Below, piece by piece: positions 26,457-34,754 of a stretch of DNA of 43,736 nt (the stretch's first letter is position 1; each line of letters starts with the position of its first letter). Under the pieces are notes generated by a model. That model searched no databases. It had not been told where the DNA came from and was given only the letters and a program-made list of their open reading frames with translations. Position numbers and translations under genes: made by a program. This DNA comes from Pedosphaera sp. Lineage in GTDB: Bacteria > Verrucomicrobiota > Verrucomicrobiia > Limisphaerales > SIBE01. The stretch spans positions 1 through 43,736 of the forward strand of contig SIBE01000005.1 of assembly GCA_009695265.1 (NCBI GenBank), read 5' to 3'.

Positions 26457-28511
26457 ATGCAAGTAACTTCACTGTTGAGTCGGGAAAAACACGATCACGA
26501 TCACGACCACGACCATGATCACCACCATGAACCCGATGCTTCGTGTCCAACTTGCGACCACGAGCACACGCCGGTCCGACTGCCACAGACGCTGGTCGGG
26601 CTTATCTTCATCATCAACGCTTTCATCGTGGATTGGTTCTTTGACAAGGGAAGCAACAGAGACTCGATGGTCGCCCATTTCAGCGCCATGATCGGGGCGA
26701 TCATTCTAGGTTATCCGATCGTGTGGACATCTATCAAAGACATCCGCCGGGGAATTTTGAGCATCAACGAGTTGGTCGGCATCGCCGTGCTCGCCGCCTT
26801 CGCCTCGGGCCAGTACGAAAGCGCGGGCTTGGTTGCTTTCTTTATGCTGCTGGGTGAGATCATTGAAACCCGGACAGCGGCTGGTGCTAGGGCTTCAATT
26901 GAATCGTTGATCAAGCTGACTCCTACCAAAGCGCGCCGTTTGACCGGCAAGGGAGAAGAGGAGGTCTCCGCCAAGGATTTAGCCGTGGGCGATGTCATTC
27001 GGGTTCGCCCTGGCGACAACGTCGCGGCTGATGGAGTGATCACCAATGGGCAAGGTTCCTTCAACCAAGCCAACATCACTGGCGAGTCGCTGCCGGTCGA
27101 TAAGAAGCCGGGCGACGACGTCTTTGCAGGCACTCAAAACCTGACGGGAGTGCTGGAGATCCGGGTTAGCCGGGCGGGGCAGGACACGACCTTGGGCCGG
27201 GTGCGGGAGTTGATTCTGGCTGCCGAAAAAACCAAGCTTCCCATCATGCGGATCGTGGATCAGTACATGGTCTATTACACACCGTTCGTAATCGTCATCG
27301 GCGCGCTGGTTTGGGCTTTCACTCAGAACCTCAACAACGTCATCGCCGTGCTGATCGTGGCGTGTCCTTGTGCGTTTATCTTAGCGACACCCACCGCAAT
27401 GGTTGCCGCTCTCTCCGCGGCTGCGCGTTTGGGGATCTTAATCAAGAACGTCGGGGATATCGAAGCGGCGGCGCGAATCAACGCCTTCATTTTTGACAAG
27501 ACCGGCACATTGACCACTGGCAAACTGACGGTCAGCCGCTTGGCACCCTTGGGCCAGACCACGCCTGCCGAATTGCTACGCATTGCAGGATCAGCGGAGA
27601 AATACAGCAATCATCCCACCGCGAAAGCGCTGGCTGCGCTTGCCGAACAAGCCGGGGTGCCTCTCTCTGAGCCGAAAGATTTTGTCGAAACCGCTGGCCG
27701 TGGCGTCAAAGCGAAAATCGACGGCCACGATGTTCTCGTCGGTCGCGCTCAATGGCTCCGGGACAACGGCGTCAAAGACGATTTCACAAAGTCAGTTGAC
27801 CTGAACGAAACCGAGGGTTTCAGCCTGATCTTCGCCGCGCGCCAGGGCGATTGCATCGGATGGGTCGGGCTCCAAGATGAGACACGCGCCGAAGCTCGCG
27901 AATCACTGGCTTTGCTGATGCAAACGGGCATACGACGTATTGCGATGGTTACGGGTGATCGTCAGCCGGTGGCCGCGCGAGTAGCCCGCGAGATCGGCTG
28001 TGAGGAAGTGGTGGCCGAATGCTTGCCTCAAAACAAAGTGGAATTTGTTCGCCAGATGAAAGCGCGCGGCTATCGCGTTGCCGTCGTCGGCGATGGTGTC
28101 AACGACGCTCCAGCTCTGGCGGCGGGCGACATCGGCATTGCCATGGGTGTTGCGGGAAGCGAAGTCGCCATCCACAGTGCCACCATCGCCCTAATGAATA
28201 ACGATCTAAGGCGGTTGCCCTTCCTCATTCGTTTGTCGCGCAGCACTCGCTCAGTCATCAATCAAAACTTTCTTGTGGGTGTTTTCTTCATCGTGGGTGG
28301 TTTAGTTGCGGCTGCCTTCGGTTATATTCATCCCATCGTGGCGGCTATCCTCCACAACGTCGGCTCTTTGATTGTGGTGTTCAATAGCGCTCGCCTCGTT
28401 CGCTATGGCGAAGATTTGGAACCTTTACAAACCGCCGCGTCAGAGCCGCAGGAGCCTGGTCAAGGCCAAAAACCAAGCCCGGCTCCCCGGCTGACTCCGG
28501 AGCTGGCTTAA
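26457..28511 (+). CDS. P1B-type heavy-metal-translocating ATPase, His-rich N-terminus
   Basis: The 684-residue pump has the phosphorylation site DKTGTLT (D347), the actuator motif TGES, the CPC metal site in TM6 (303-305), the HP locus YSNHPTAKAL and the hinge GDGVNDAPAL. The N-terminus lacks a classical MxCxxC HMA domain; instead residues 12-24 are a His-Asp repeat ending HHH, followed by CPTCDHEH. The final TM region reads AAILHNVGSLIVVFNSARLV (H633, N634, G636). It has neither the Lys nor the DxG pair of ZntA-type Zn/Cd pumps, nor the MxxSS of copper pumps, so the metal cannot be named. The neighbours are SPFH and ABC genes rather than a metal regulator. Confidence 0.93.
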   Translation: MQVTSLLSREKHDHDHDHDHDHHHEPDASCPTCDHEHTPVRLPQTLVGLIFIINAFIVDWFFDKGSNRDSMVAHFSAMIGAIILGYPIVWTSIKDIRRGILSINELVGIAVLAAFASGQYESAGLVAFFMLLGEIIETRTAAGARASIESLIKLTPTKARRLTGKGEEEVSAKDLAVGDVIRVRPGDNVAADGVITNGQGSFNQANITGESLPVDKKPGDDVFAGTQNLTGVLEIRVSRAGQDTTLGRVRELILAAEKTKLPIMRIVDQYMVYYTPFVIVIGALVWAFTQNLNNVIAVLIVACPCAFILATPTAMVAALSAAARLGILIKNVGDIEAAARINAFIFDKTGTLTTGKLTVSRLAPLGQTTPAELLRIAGSAEKYSNHPTAKALAALAEQAGVPLSEPKDFVETAGRGVKAKIDGHDVLVGRAQWLRDNGVKDDFTKSVDLNETEGFSLIFAARQGDCIGWVGLQDETRAEARESLALLMQTGIRRIAMVTGDRQPVAARVAREIGCEEVVAECLPQNKVEFVRQMKARGYRVAVVGDGVNDAPALAAGDIGIAMGVAGSEVAIHSATIALMNNDLRRLPFLIRLSRSTRSVINQNFLVGVFFIVGGLVAAAFGYIHPIVAAILHNVGSLIVVFNSARLVRYGEDLEPLQTAASEPQEPGQGQKPSPAPRLTPELA

Positions 28512-28534
28512 GAGCGCCATCGATCAGAAGCAAC

Positions 28535-28723
28535 ATGCCCATGAACCCCACCAAAGCCTCTGGCAATGCTAAGCCGGGCGGAAAGCAACACCGCTTTGGC
28601 TTCGGATGGTTGAGCGGTCGGATCGAAGAAAATCGCTGGTGCGGCTCCACTCATCCAGAGTGTTCCAAATTACTAAGTGTGGGAACCAAGGCTCCAAATG
28701 TTGAATCAGAGGAACAGGTATGA
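28535..28723 (+). CDS. Possible small ORF coupled to the ABC ATPase
   Basis: A 62-codon frame fills most of the 208-bp gap between the metal ATPase and the ABC ATPase and ends in an ATGA overlap with the next start (28720-28723). The product is Lys/Gly-rich with two Cys and no TM segment or known domain. The only coding support is the overlap and the tight fit to the gap; it could be chance or an upstream ORF that couples translation. Confidence 0.35.
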   Translation: MPMNPTKASGNAKPGGKQHRFGFGWLSGRIEENRWCGSTHPECSKLLSVGTKAPNVESEEQV

Positions 28724-29949
28724 CTCTTACCGCTCTCGATACGCCGCAAACTAAAACCGCCAGCCCGCAATCCGATGAAATCGTTGTCGCAGTCCGCGGG
28801 CTGACGAAAGTCTTCAAGGATTTTTGGGGGCGGCCAAAAGCGCGAGCGGTCGATAATGTTGATTTTGAGGTTCGTCGAGGCGAGGTGTTTGGGCTCCTCG
28901 GGCCGAACGGCTCTGGAAAATCGACCACGGTCAAAATGCTGCTCGGGCTGCTCTATCCCACGAAGGGGCATATTGAGGTCTTCCGCCATTCGCCGCGCCA
29001 CGTCGCGACCAAATCGCGAATCGGTTATTTGCCTGAGGAATCCTACCTTTATCGCTATCTCAACTCGAACGAGACGCTGGATTTTTTCGGCAACTTGTTT
29101 GCCCTGCCCGCCAAGGAGCGGCAGGAGCGCGCTGAACAACTCCTGACGATGGTGGGACTCGACAAAACGCGCCGCCGCCAAGTCGGTGAATTTTCGAAAG
29201 GGATGCAGCGCCGCATTGGTCTGGCTCAGGCATTGATCAATGATCCGGACCTCGTGATCCTGGATGAGCCGACGGCTGGGCTCGATCCCATTGGTTGCCG
29301 CGAGGTGAAGGACTTGATCCTGGCTCTGGCACGCCGGGGCAAGACGGTTATATTGAGCAGTCATCTTTTGGCGGACGTGGAGGATGTTTGCGACCGGGTC
29401 GTGATTTACTACGGCGGCAAAGTGCAAGCCATGGGAACGTTGAAGGATCTGTTGGCCAAGCCGGATGCCATGCGCATTACCACGCCGCTGCTTCCTCGTC
29501 AGACCGTCGAGCGCGTTCTCGAAATTATTCGGAAGGACGTGGCGGATGACAAGGTTCGCATCGATACGCCCACCCAAAACCTCGAAAGCTATTTCTTGGG
29601 TGTTGTGCAAAAGGCCAAGCAGACCGAGGCGGAGACATCGGGAGCGACCTCCGGGAACCGTGTTGCGGCTTATCTGCGCGGCGATGCCGACGCGTCGGCG
29701 GCGGTTCAGACGGACAAAATCCTTGATCGCCTGGCCTTGCCGGCAGCCGAGACTCGTCCGCTAGTCGAGGTGGCCCAGTCCGATCCGACGGGAAGTGTGG
29801 ACCACAAAAAGCTCGGAGAACTGACGAAGCTGCGTGAAGCCTCGGCGCCAACTTCGCCGTCGGTAACCAAACCGGAAAAGGCCGCGGATTTGGAAAAGGC
29901 CAACGAGAAATTGTCATCGCTCACGGGAAAGCCGCGCGGTAAACCGTAA
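28720..29949 (+). CDS. ABC transporter ATPase with long C-terminal extension
   Basis: The 409-residue protein has a complete ABC-2-type nucleotide-binding domain: Walker A GPNGSGKST (61-69), the Q-loop region GYLPEESYLYRYLN, signature FSKGMQRRIGLAQ, Walker B LVILDEPTAGLDP, and the H-loop ILSSHLLADVEDVCDR. After about residue 300 there is a roughly 100-residue, Ala/Thr/Lys-rich extension ending SLTGKPRGKP, absent from ordinary ATPases of this class. It is followed after 12 bp by a permease gene and is the only ATPase near the orphan permease at 21195, so it may energise both. Substrate unknown. Confidence 0.9.
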   Translation: MTLTALDTPQTKTASPQSDEIVVAVRGLTKVFKDFWGRPKARAVDNVDFEVRRGEVFGLLGPNGSGKSTTVKMLLGLLYPTKGHIEVFRHSPRHVATKSRIGYLPEESYLYRYLNSNETLDFFGNLFALPAKERQERAEQLLTMVGLDKTRRRQVGEFSKGMQRRIGLAQALINDPDLVILDEPTAGLDPIGCREVKDLILALARRGKTVILSSHLLADVEDVCDRVVIYYGGKVQAMGTLKDLLAKPDAMRITTPLLPRQTVERVLEIIRKDVADDKVRIDTPTQNLESYFLGVVQKAKQTEAETSGATSGNRVAAYLRGDADASAAVQTDKILDRLALPAAETRPLVEVAQSDPTGSVDHKKLGELTKLREASAPTSPSVTKPEKAADLEKANEKLSSLTGKPRGKP

Positions 29950-29961
29950 TTTCTCAGACGC

Positions 29962-31341
29962 ATGCAACGCCTTCTTGCCATCGCATGGCTGACTTTAAAA
30001 GCGGCCTTTCGTTTCCGGTTAGTCGCAGTCCTATCGATCATTCTTTTGGGTGGAGTGATCATTCTGCCGCTCATCATCAAGGATGACGGAACGGCCCGTG
30101 GCTTCACTCAGATTCTGTTGACCTACACCTTAACCTTGATCACTGCTCTGCTCGGTTTTGCCACCTTATGGCTGTCTTGCGGCACCCTGGCTCGCGATGT
30201 GGAGGAAGCCCAGATTCAGATGGTGGCGGTGAAACCCGTGGCGCGCTGGCAAATCTGGCTTGGCAAGTGGCTCGGCGTTCTGGTTCTCGATGCTTTTCTC
30301 CTCACTCTCTCTGCCGGAGCCGTCTTCTTCCTGATGCAATGGCGGGCTCGGAATTTACCACCGGAACAACAGTCGATCTTGCGAAATGAAGTGCTCGTGG
30401 CGCGGGGTTCAGCGAAAGAGCCCATTCCAGATCTTGCGGCGGTGGTGGAGGAGGAGCTTAAAAGGAGAGAGAAGGCCAACCCGATCGCAGTCACTGATCG
30501 TGCTTTTATACGAAAGCAGATTCGCGAGCAGTTGAAGGCTGGCTCACAGATTGTCCCCCCAGACCATCGGCGCGAGTGGAAGATCGATCTCGGCCAAGCC
30601 AAGGATTCCTTGCGCGATCAACCGCTCTATTTTCGAGTCAGGTTTAATGTGGCCCAAGCCACACCCTCGAGAACCTATTTGGGTGAGTGGAGAGTCGGCG
30701 AGTTTACTTCACCTTTGCTCTACACCACCAATATGAGCCTTGCTGCCGAGACATTCCATGAATTCGCGGTTCCGTCGAGCTTGCTCAGTCCAGACGGCAT
30801 TCTCACGATCAATTTCATTAATCGCAATGAGACGGCGATGCTCTTCCCTGTCGAGGATGGAATGGAAGTGCTTTATCGCGAGAGCAGCTTTGGCCTCAAT
30901 TACATTCGTGGAGTGAGCATCATTTTCTTTTGGCTGGCCTTGCTGGCCGCCTTGGGCTTGGCTGCGGCCAGCTTCCTGTCGTTTCCAGTTGCGGCATTTT
31001 TTTCGTTGGGCGTTCTGGCCGTCGGGCTCTCCAGCGGAACAGTGTCCCTCGTTCTTGAACAAGGGACAGTCTTTGAAGTGAATCATGAAACCGGCGTTGC
31101 CGATAACCCGGCCTTGCTCGATTACGTGGCTCTGCCGATCTTTCGCGTGCTGCAAAAGCTGATTAATATGGTGCAAGGGTTTTCACCCATCGATTCTCTC
31201 AGCACGGGACGGAGCATTACGTGGGGTCAACTGAGCCTGGCTTTCGCGGAGATTTGCCTCGTGCTGAGCGGGATTCTGTGCGCGATTGGGATGGCCATTT
31301 TTACGAGACGTGAGTTGGCTTCCGCCCAGACCAATCACTAG
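29962..31341 (+). CDS. ABC-2-type permease with large extracytoplasmic domain
   Basis: The 459-residue membrane protein starts like ABC-2 permeases (LLAIAWLTLKAAFRFRLVAVLSIIL), with TM helices near 20-40, 50-75 and 100-125. The intracellular motif AVKPVARWQIWLGKWLGV parallels the AKPVGRAQF segment of the permease at 21195. Residues about 130-320 are soluble: a charged helical part, then a beta-rich part (PLYFRVRFNVAQATPSRTYL, HEFAVPSSLLSPDG), probably outside the membrane. Four or more TM helices follow (about 325-450). With the ATPase 12 bp upstream it forms a transporter. The role may be export or lipoprotein-type handling, but the substrate cannot be inferred. Confidence 0.85.
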   Translation: MQRLLAIAWLTLKAAFRFRLVAVLSIILLGGVIILPLIIKDDGTARGFTQILLTYTLTLITALLGFATLWLSCGTLARDVEEAQIQMVAVKPVARWQIWLGKWLGVLVLDAFLLTLSAGAVFFLMQWRARNLPPEQQSILRNEVLVARGSAKEPIPDLAAVVEEELKRREKANPIAVTDRAFIRKQIREQLKAGSQIVPPDHRREWKIDLGQAKDSLRDQPLYFRVRFNVAQATPSRTYLGEWRVGEFTSPLLYTTNMSLAAETFHEFAVPSSLLSPDGILTINFINRNETAMLFPVEDGMEVLYRESSFGLNYIRGVSIIFFWLALLAALGLAAASFLSFPVAAFFSLGVLAVGLSSGTVSLVLEQGTVFEVNHETGVADNPALLDYVALPIFRVLQKLINMVQGFSPIDSLSTGRSITWGQLSLAFAEICLVLSGILCAIGMAIFTRRELASAQTNH

Positions 31342-31455
31342 GAGGACTGAAACCTTGAACTGCACACCGAACTTTACGTCGCGCCTCGATGAGCCAGCGG
31401 AGCACGCGGGCTGTTCGATGTGGGACGTTCGATGTCCGAGTTTCAAATCGCTGCC

Positions 31456-32970
31456 ATGAACCCTCTCTTCACCAGGTTCTACAAACCAATGCTCGTGGTT
31501 CTGGCGATGGCGTTGCTCAGTTCGGTTTTTTTCACTCAGCGGCAATTGAACAAGCAACGTGAAAAAATGGGGTTGACGCGCATCGAGCCTTTGGACAACG
31601 CGCCGCCCGTTCTCGCCTTCACAACGGTCGCGCTGGGCGGTTTTCGCGGGTTAATCGCCAATGCCTTGTGGGTTCGCCTCGGCGATTTGCAGGAGCAAGA
31701 CAAATACTTCGAGATGGTGCAATTGGCCGATTGGATCACGAAGCTGCAACCCCATTTCGCCACGGTCTGGGTCCATCTGGCCTGGAACATGTCGTACAAC
31801 ATCTCGATCAAATTCAACGACCCGCGGGACCGCTGGCCTTGGGTGCTCCGAGGCATCGAATTGTTGAGGGATGAGGGGCTGCGGTTTAATCCCAATGAGC
31901 CGCTCCTTTACCGGGAATTGGCCTGGCACTTCCAACATAAGCTGGGCGCGAACCTTGACGACGCGCACAATTATTACAAATACGTCTGGGCCGAGGAAAT
32001 GACCCAGGTTCTGGGCAACGGCCGACCAAACTTTGCGGAGTTGTTCACCCCACAAACCGAGGATGCGAAGCGAAGGGTCCGTTTGTTGCGCGAGAAATAT
32101 AAGATGGATCCGCAATGGATGAAGGAAGTCGATGATCGTTATGGCCCGCTCGAGTGGCGATTGCCAGAGACTCATGCGATCTACTGGGCTGTGGTCGGCC
32201 TGGAGAAAACAAAGACTATTGAGCTCAAGAAGGATGACTTGATCACGTTGCGTCGGGTCATTTTTCAATCGATGCAACTGGCATTCCATCGCGGGCGGCT
32301 GATTTTCCCAAACAAGGCTGAGAAGGAATTCACCTATGCGCCGAATCTCGAAGTCCTTCGGCAGACCAGCAAGGCGTACGAAGAGATGATGGATCAGGAG
32401 CCCGATAAGCGCGAGCACCTGTCCACCGCGCACAGGAATTTTCTGAAAACGGCCGTCTATTTTCTCTACACTTACAACCGCATCTCTCAAGCCACTGAAT
32501 GGTTTAAGTACCTGCGCGAAAAATATCCAAAGTCAATTCCGGATAACCAGACCCTGGATGAATACGCTTTGGAACGTGTGACTGAGGATGTGGGCGAGAC
32601 GAGCCCAGACAGAGTCAAAGCCATTCTCGAAGGGTTGCTCACCAGCGCGTACGTCAACCTGGCGATTGGGGAAGAGGACCTGGCTGTCAGCTACGAGCGC
32701 TTTGCCCAACGGATTTGGATCCGTTATGAAAACGAGATCGGCGCGATATCCGAAAAGCGCGTCGGCCTGCCGCCCTTGGAACGTATCAAACGAGAAATTC
32801 GCGACCGGCTCCTCGATCCAGAGAACGGACTTGAAACACATCTCGCCAATCAACTTCGCACGAAGCTCAATTTGCCCGCGCCTCCGAGCATTGACGGCAC
32901 CAATCGTCCGCCAGCCGCGATGCCCTCGCCCACCAACTCCGTGCCGTCAGCCATCAAAACGAAGCCGTGA
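31456..32970 (+). CDS. Membrane-anchored helical-repeat (TPR-like) protein, function unknown
   Basis: The ATG at 31456 gives 504 residues starting MNPLFTRFYKP and one TM helix (MLVVLAMALLSSVFF, about 12-26). Earlier in-frame starts at 31420 and 31432 fall in a 9-bp direct repeat, GTTCGATGT (31413 and 31427), and are less likely. The body is rich in aromatic helices resembling degenerate TPR units, such as LADWITKLQPHFATVWVHLA, LLRDEGLRFNPNEPLLYREL and TAVYFLYTYNRISQATEWFK. The C-terminus is Pro/Thr-rich and low in complexity. It probably sits on the outer face of the inner membrane as a scaffold. It lies 114 bp after the permease in the same direction and before a TPR/LysM lipoprotein. Confidence 0.78.
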   Translation: MNPLFTRFYKPMLVVLAMALLSSVFFTQRQLNKQREKMGLTRIEPLDNAPPVLAFTTVALGGFRGLIANALWVRLGDLQEQDKYFEMVQLADWITKLQPHFATVWVHLAWNMSYNISIKFNDPRDRWPWVLRGIELLRDEGLRFNPNEPLLYRELAWHFQHKLGANLDDAHNYYKYVWAEEMTQVLGNGRPNFAELFTPQTEDAKRRVRLLREKYKMDPQWMKEVDDRYGPLEWRLPETHAIYWAVVGLEKTKTIELKKDDLITLRRVIFQSMQLAFHRGRLIFPNKAEKEFTYAPNLEVLRQTSKAYEEMMDQEPDKREHLSTAHRNFLKTAVYFLYTYNRISQATEWFKYLREKYPKSIPDNQTLDEYALERVTEDVGETSPDRVKAILEGLLTSAYVNLAIGEEDLAVSYERFAQRIWIRYENEIGAISEKRVGLPPLERIKREIRDRLLDPENGLETHLANQLRTKLNLPAPPSIDGTNRPPAAMPSPTNSVPSAIKTKP

Positions 32971-33066
32971 TTCGTGTTCGATGATTGACGGCGAGTTCTC
33001 CTGTTTTGTTGTTATCCAGTTGAGCGGAACATTGCAGTCCATCAGGAGTTCGTTTACGTTCGCGCC

Positions 33067-33867
33067 ATGACTGTTTTGTCAGCGTTTTGCCGGTTAATTA
33101 TTTTTGTCCTTGCTGGATTTTGGCTGAGTGGTTGTTCCCCTATTGCCGAGAGTGAATTGGATGAACAAAAGAATCCGCACTTTCTCACCGGCCGAAGCCG
33201 GGCCAATACCATGGACTATAAAGGGGCGGTGGCTGCGTTTGAAAAGGCCATCGAGGCCAATCCCCGGTCGGCCTCGGCTCATTTGGAGCTCGGCTTGCTT
33301 TACCTGCAAAAGGAAAACGACTTCGCAGCTGCGATTTATCATTTTGAAAAACACCTGAAGCTTCGCCCGAATTCCAATGTCGCCGAGATGGCGCGGCAGC
33401 ATATCGTTTCCTGCAAAATGGAACTCGCCAGAACGGTGTCATTTGCGTTGGTCAATCAGAAAGCCCACGCGGCGCTAGATCGGTTAACCACTGAAAATGC
33501 TACCCTCCGCCAGCAAGTGGAAGAATTGAAAGGACAGCTATCGAAAGCGCAATTGGTCCCGCTACCAAGCGTGGTCACCAACAGGTCAACCCCTGCGCCT
33601 AACATCCCTCTCCCGAGTCAAAATGGACCTGCTGTGGATCAGGCCATGGTTCGGACGCAGCAGCCCTCGGTGGGAAAAGCCGAGGCCGTGATCCCACGCC
33701 CCGCTATCGTGCCGAGAACGCATGTCGTGCGGTCGGGTGAAACGCTTGCCTCGATCGCTCGATCCTATCGCCTTCCGCTCACCTCTTTGCAATCGGCCAA
33801 TCCCAAGCTCGATCCTCGGAAACTAAAAGTGGGGCAGAGTGTTAGTATCCCCGGGTCGAAGAATTGA
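33067..33867 (+). CDS. Lipoprotein with TPR repeats, coiled coil and LysM domain
   Basis: The 266-residue protein has a lipoprotein signal with lipobox WLSGC (C23). Residues about 45-115 contain two TPR-like units (MDYKGAVAAFEKAIEANPRS, NDFAAAIYHFEKHLKLRPNS). A short coiled coil (RLTTENATLRQQVEELKGQL) and a Pro-rich linker follow. Residues about 218-263 form a LysM domain (THVVRSGETLASIARSYRLP, LKVGQSVSIPG) that should bind peptidoglycan. This suggests an envelope protein linking membrane and wall. It begins 96 bp after the helical-repeat protein and 15 bp before the next gene. Confidence 0.86.
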   Translation: MTVLSAFCRLIIFVLAGFWLSGCSPIAESELDEQKNPHFLTGRSRANTMDYKGAVAAFEKAIEANPRSASAHLELGLLYLQKENDFAAAIYHFEKHLKLRPNSNVAEMARQHIVSCKMELARTVSFALVNQKAHAALDRLTTENATLRQQVEELKGQLSKAQLVPLPSVVTNRSTPAPNIPLPSQNGPAVDQAMVRTQQPSVGKAEAVIPRPAIVPRTHVVRSGETLASIARSYRLPLTSLQSANPKLDPRKLKVGQSVSIPGSKN

Positions 33868-33882
33868 ATTGGAATTGATTGC

Positions 33883-34683
33883 ATGCTCAGCCGAGTTAGT
33901 TTTCCGCTCATTGTTCTCTTTTGGACCGTCATGAATGTGCTGCTCTGGCGGTCGGAATTTGGCGGACGAAGTGAACTGGGCAACGCCCTCCCGACAAGCG
34001 TCGTCCTCGATAAGATTCTGACTGCTCCGGATGACTCAGCTTTGGAAATCTTTCATCGTGGACAAAAGATTGGGTATTGCCGATGGCGAGCCAATGTTGG
34101 CGAAGAGTTGGCCACAGGCAAGATTGGTAATGAAGAGTATGAGCCTGAAGGAATGATCAAGCGGCTCTCGGGCTACACGGTCAGTTTGGAAGGCAACTTT
34201 CTTCTGAAGGCCCCGGGCAGCAGGCTGAGCTTTCAGCTTCACGGCGATTTCACGACCGGACATGCCTGGAAAGATCTGTCGCTTCGAGCCTCGGCTCGGC
34301 CGCGAGCTTGGGAGATTCAGACGATTCGCTCCGAAGAAAACTTGAGATTCACGTTCGAGGAAGGTGACACGAAATTTCAGCGCCAATTCAAATTTGCGGA
34401 GTTGCGTGATCCAGGAAAACTAGTTCGTGAATTGGGCTATCCCGTGCCACCACTTCTGCTCAATCAATGGAGCCAAGAGCCTAAGAGCATTGCTCTCGGG
34501 CTGGCGTGGGAGGCCCGAAACGATTGGCTCACTGTGGGCCATTCCAAGGTGCGCGTCTATCGGTTGCAGGCCAAGCTCCTGGACCGCTATCAAGCCGTCA
34601 TCCTGGTTAGCCGCGCGGGTGAAATCCTGCGCGTCGAACTCCCCAACGAGATCGTTTTCCTGAACGACGCTTTAGTTCTCTAA
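33883..34683 (+). CDS. Anchored protein of unknown function
   Basis: The 266-residue protein has one N-terminal hydrophobic segment (VSFPLIVLFWTVMNVLLW, about 5-22), serving as a signal anchor. The remainder is beta-rich and appears extracytoplasmic: EIFHRGQKIGYCRWRANV, YTVSLEGNFLLKAPGSRLSFQ, IQTIRSEENLRFTF, LLDRYQAVILVSRAGEIL. I do not recognise the domain; the repeated beta hairpins resemble a lipid-binding or outer-membrane-associated barrel half such as a DUF3108-like fold, which is only a guess. It starts 15 bp after the LysM lipoprotein and precedes the second ABC ATPase by 71 bp. Confidence 0.72.
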   Translation: MLSRVSFPLIVLFWTVMNVLLWRSEFGGRSELGNALPTSVVLDKILTAPDDSALEIFHRGQKIGYCRWRANVGEELATGKIGNEEYEPEGMIKRLSGYTVSLEGNFLLKAPGSRLSFQLHGDFTTGHAWKDLSLRASARPRAWEIQTIRSEENLRFTFEEGDTKFQRQFKFAELRDPGKLVRELGYPVPPLLLNQWSQEPKSIALGLAWEARNDWLTVGHSKVRVYRLQAKLLDRYQAVILVSRAGEILRVELPNEIVFLNDALVL

Positions 34684-34754
34684 CTCGAAAAAATGAAGAC
34701 GCGATTGCTTATGTCGGGCAGAGGTCCGGATCGATCTGTAAATTGGACCGCAGC

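Noticed and set aside
28651-29610. 319-codon minus-strand frame
   Set aside because: Antisense shadow of the ABC ATPase, which has all Walker and signature motifs on the plus strand.
31651-32490. 279-codon minus-strand frame
   Set aside because: Antisense to the helical-repeat protein; composition is that of a shadow frame.
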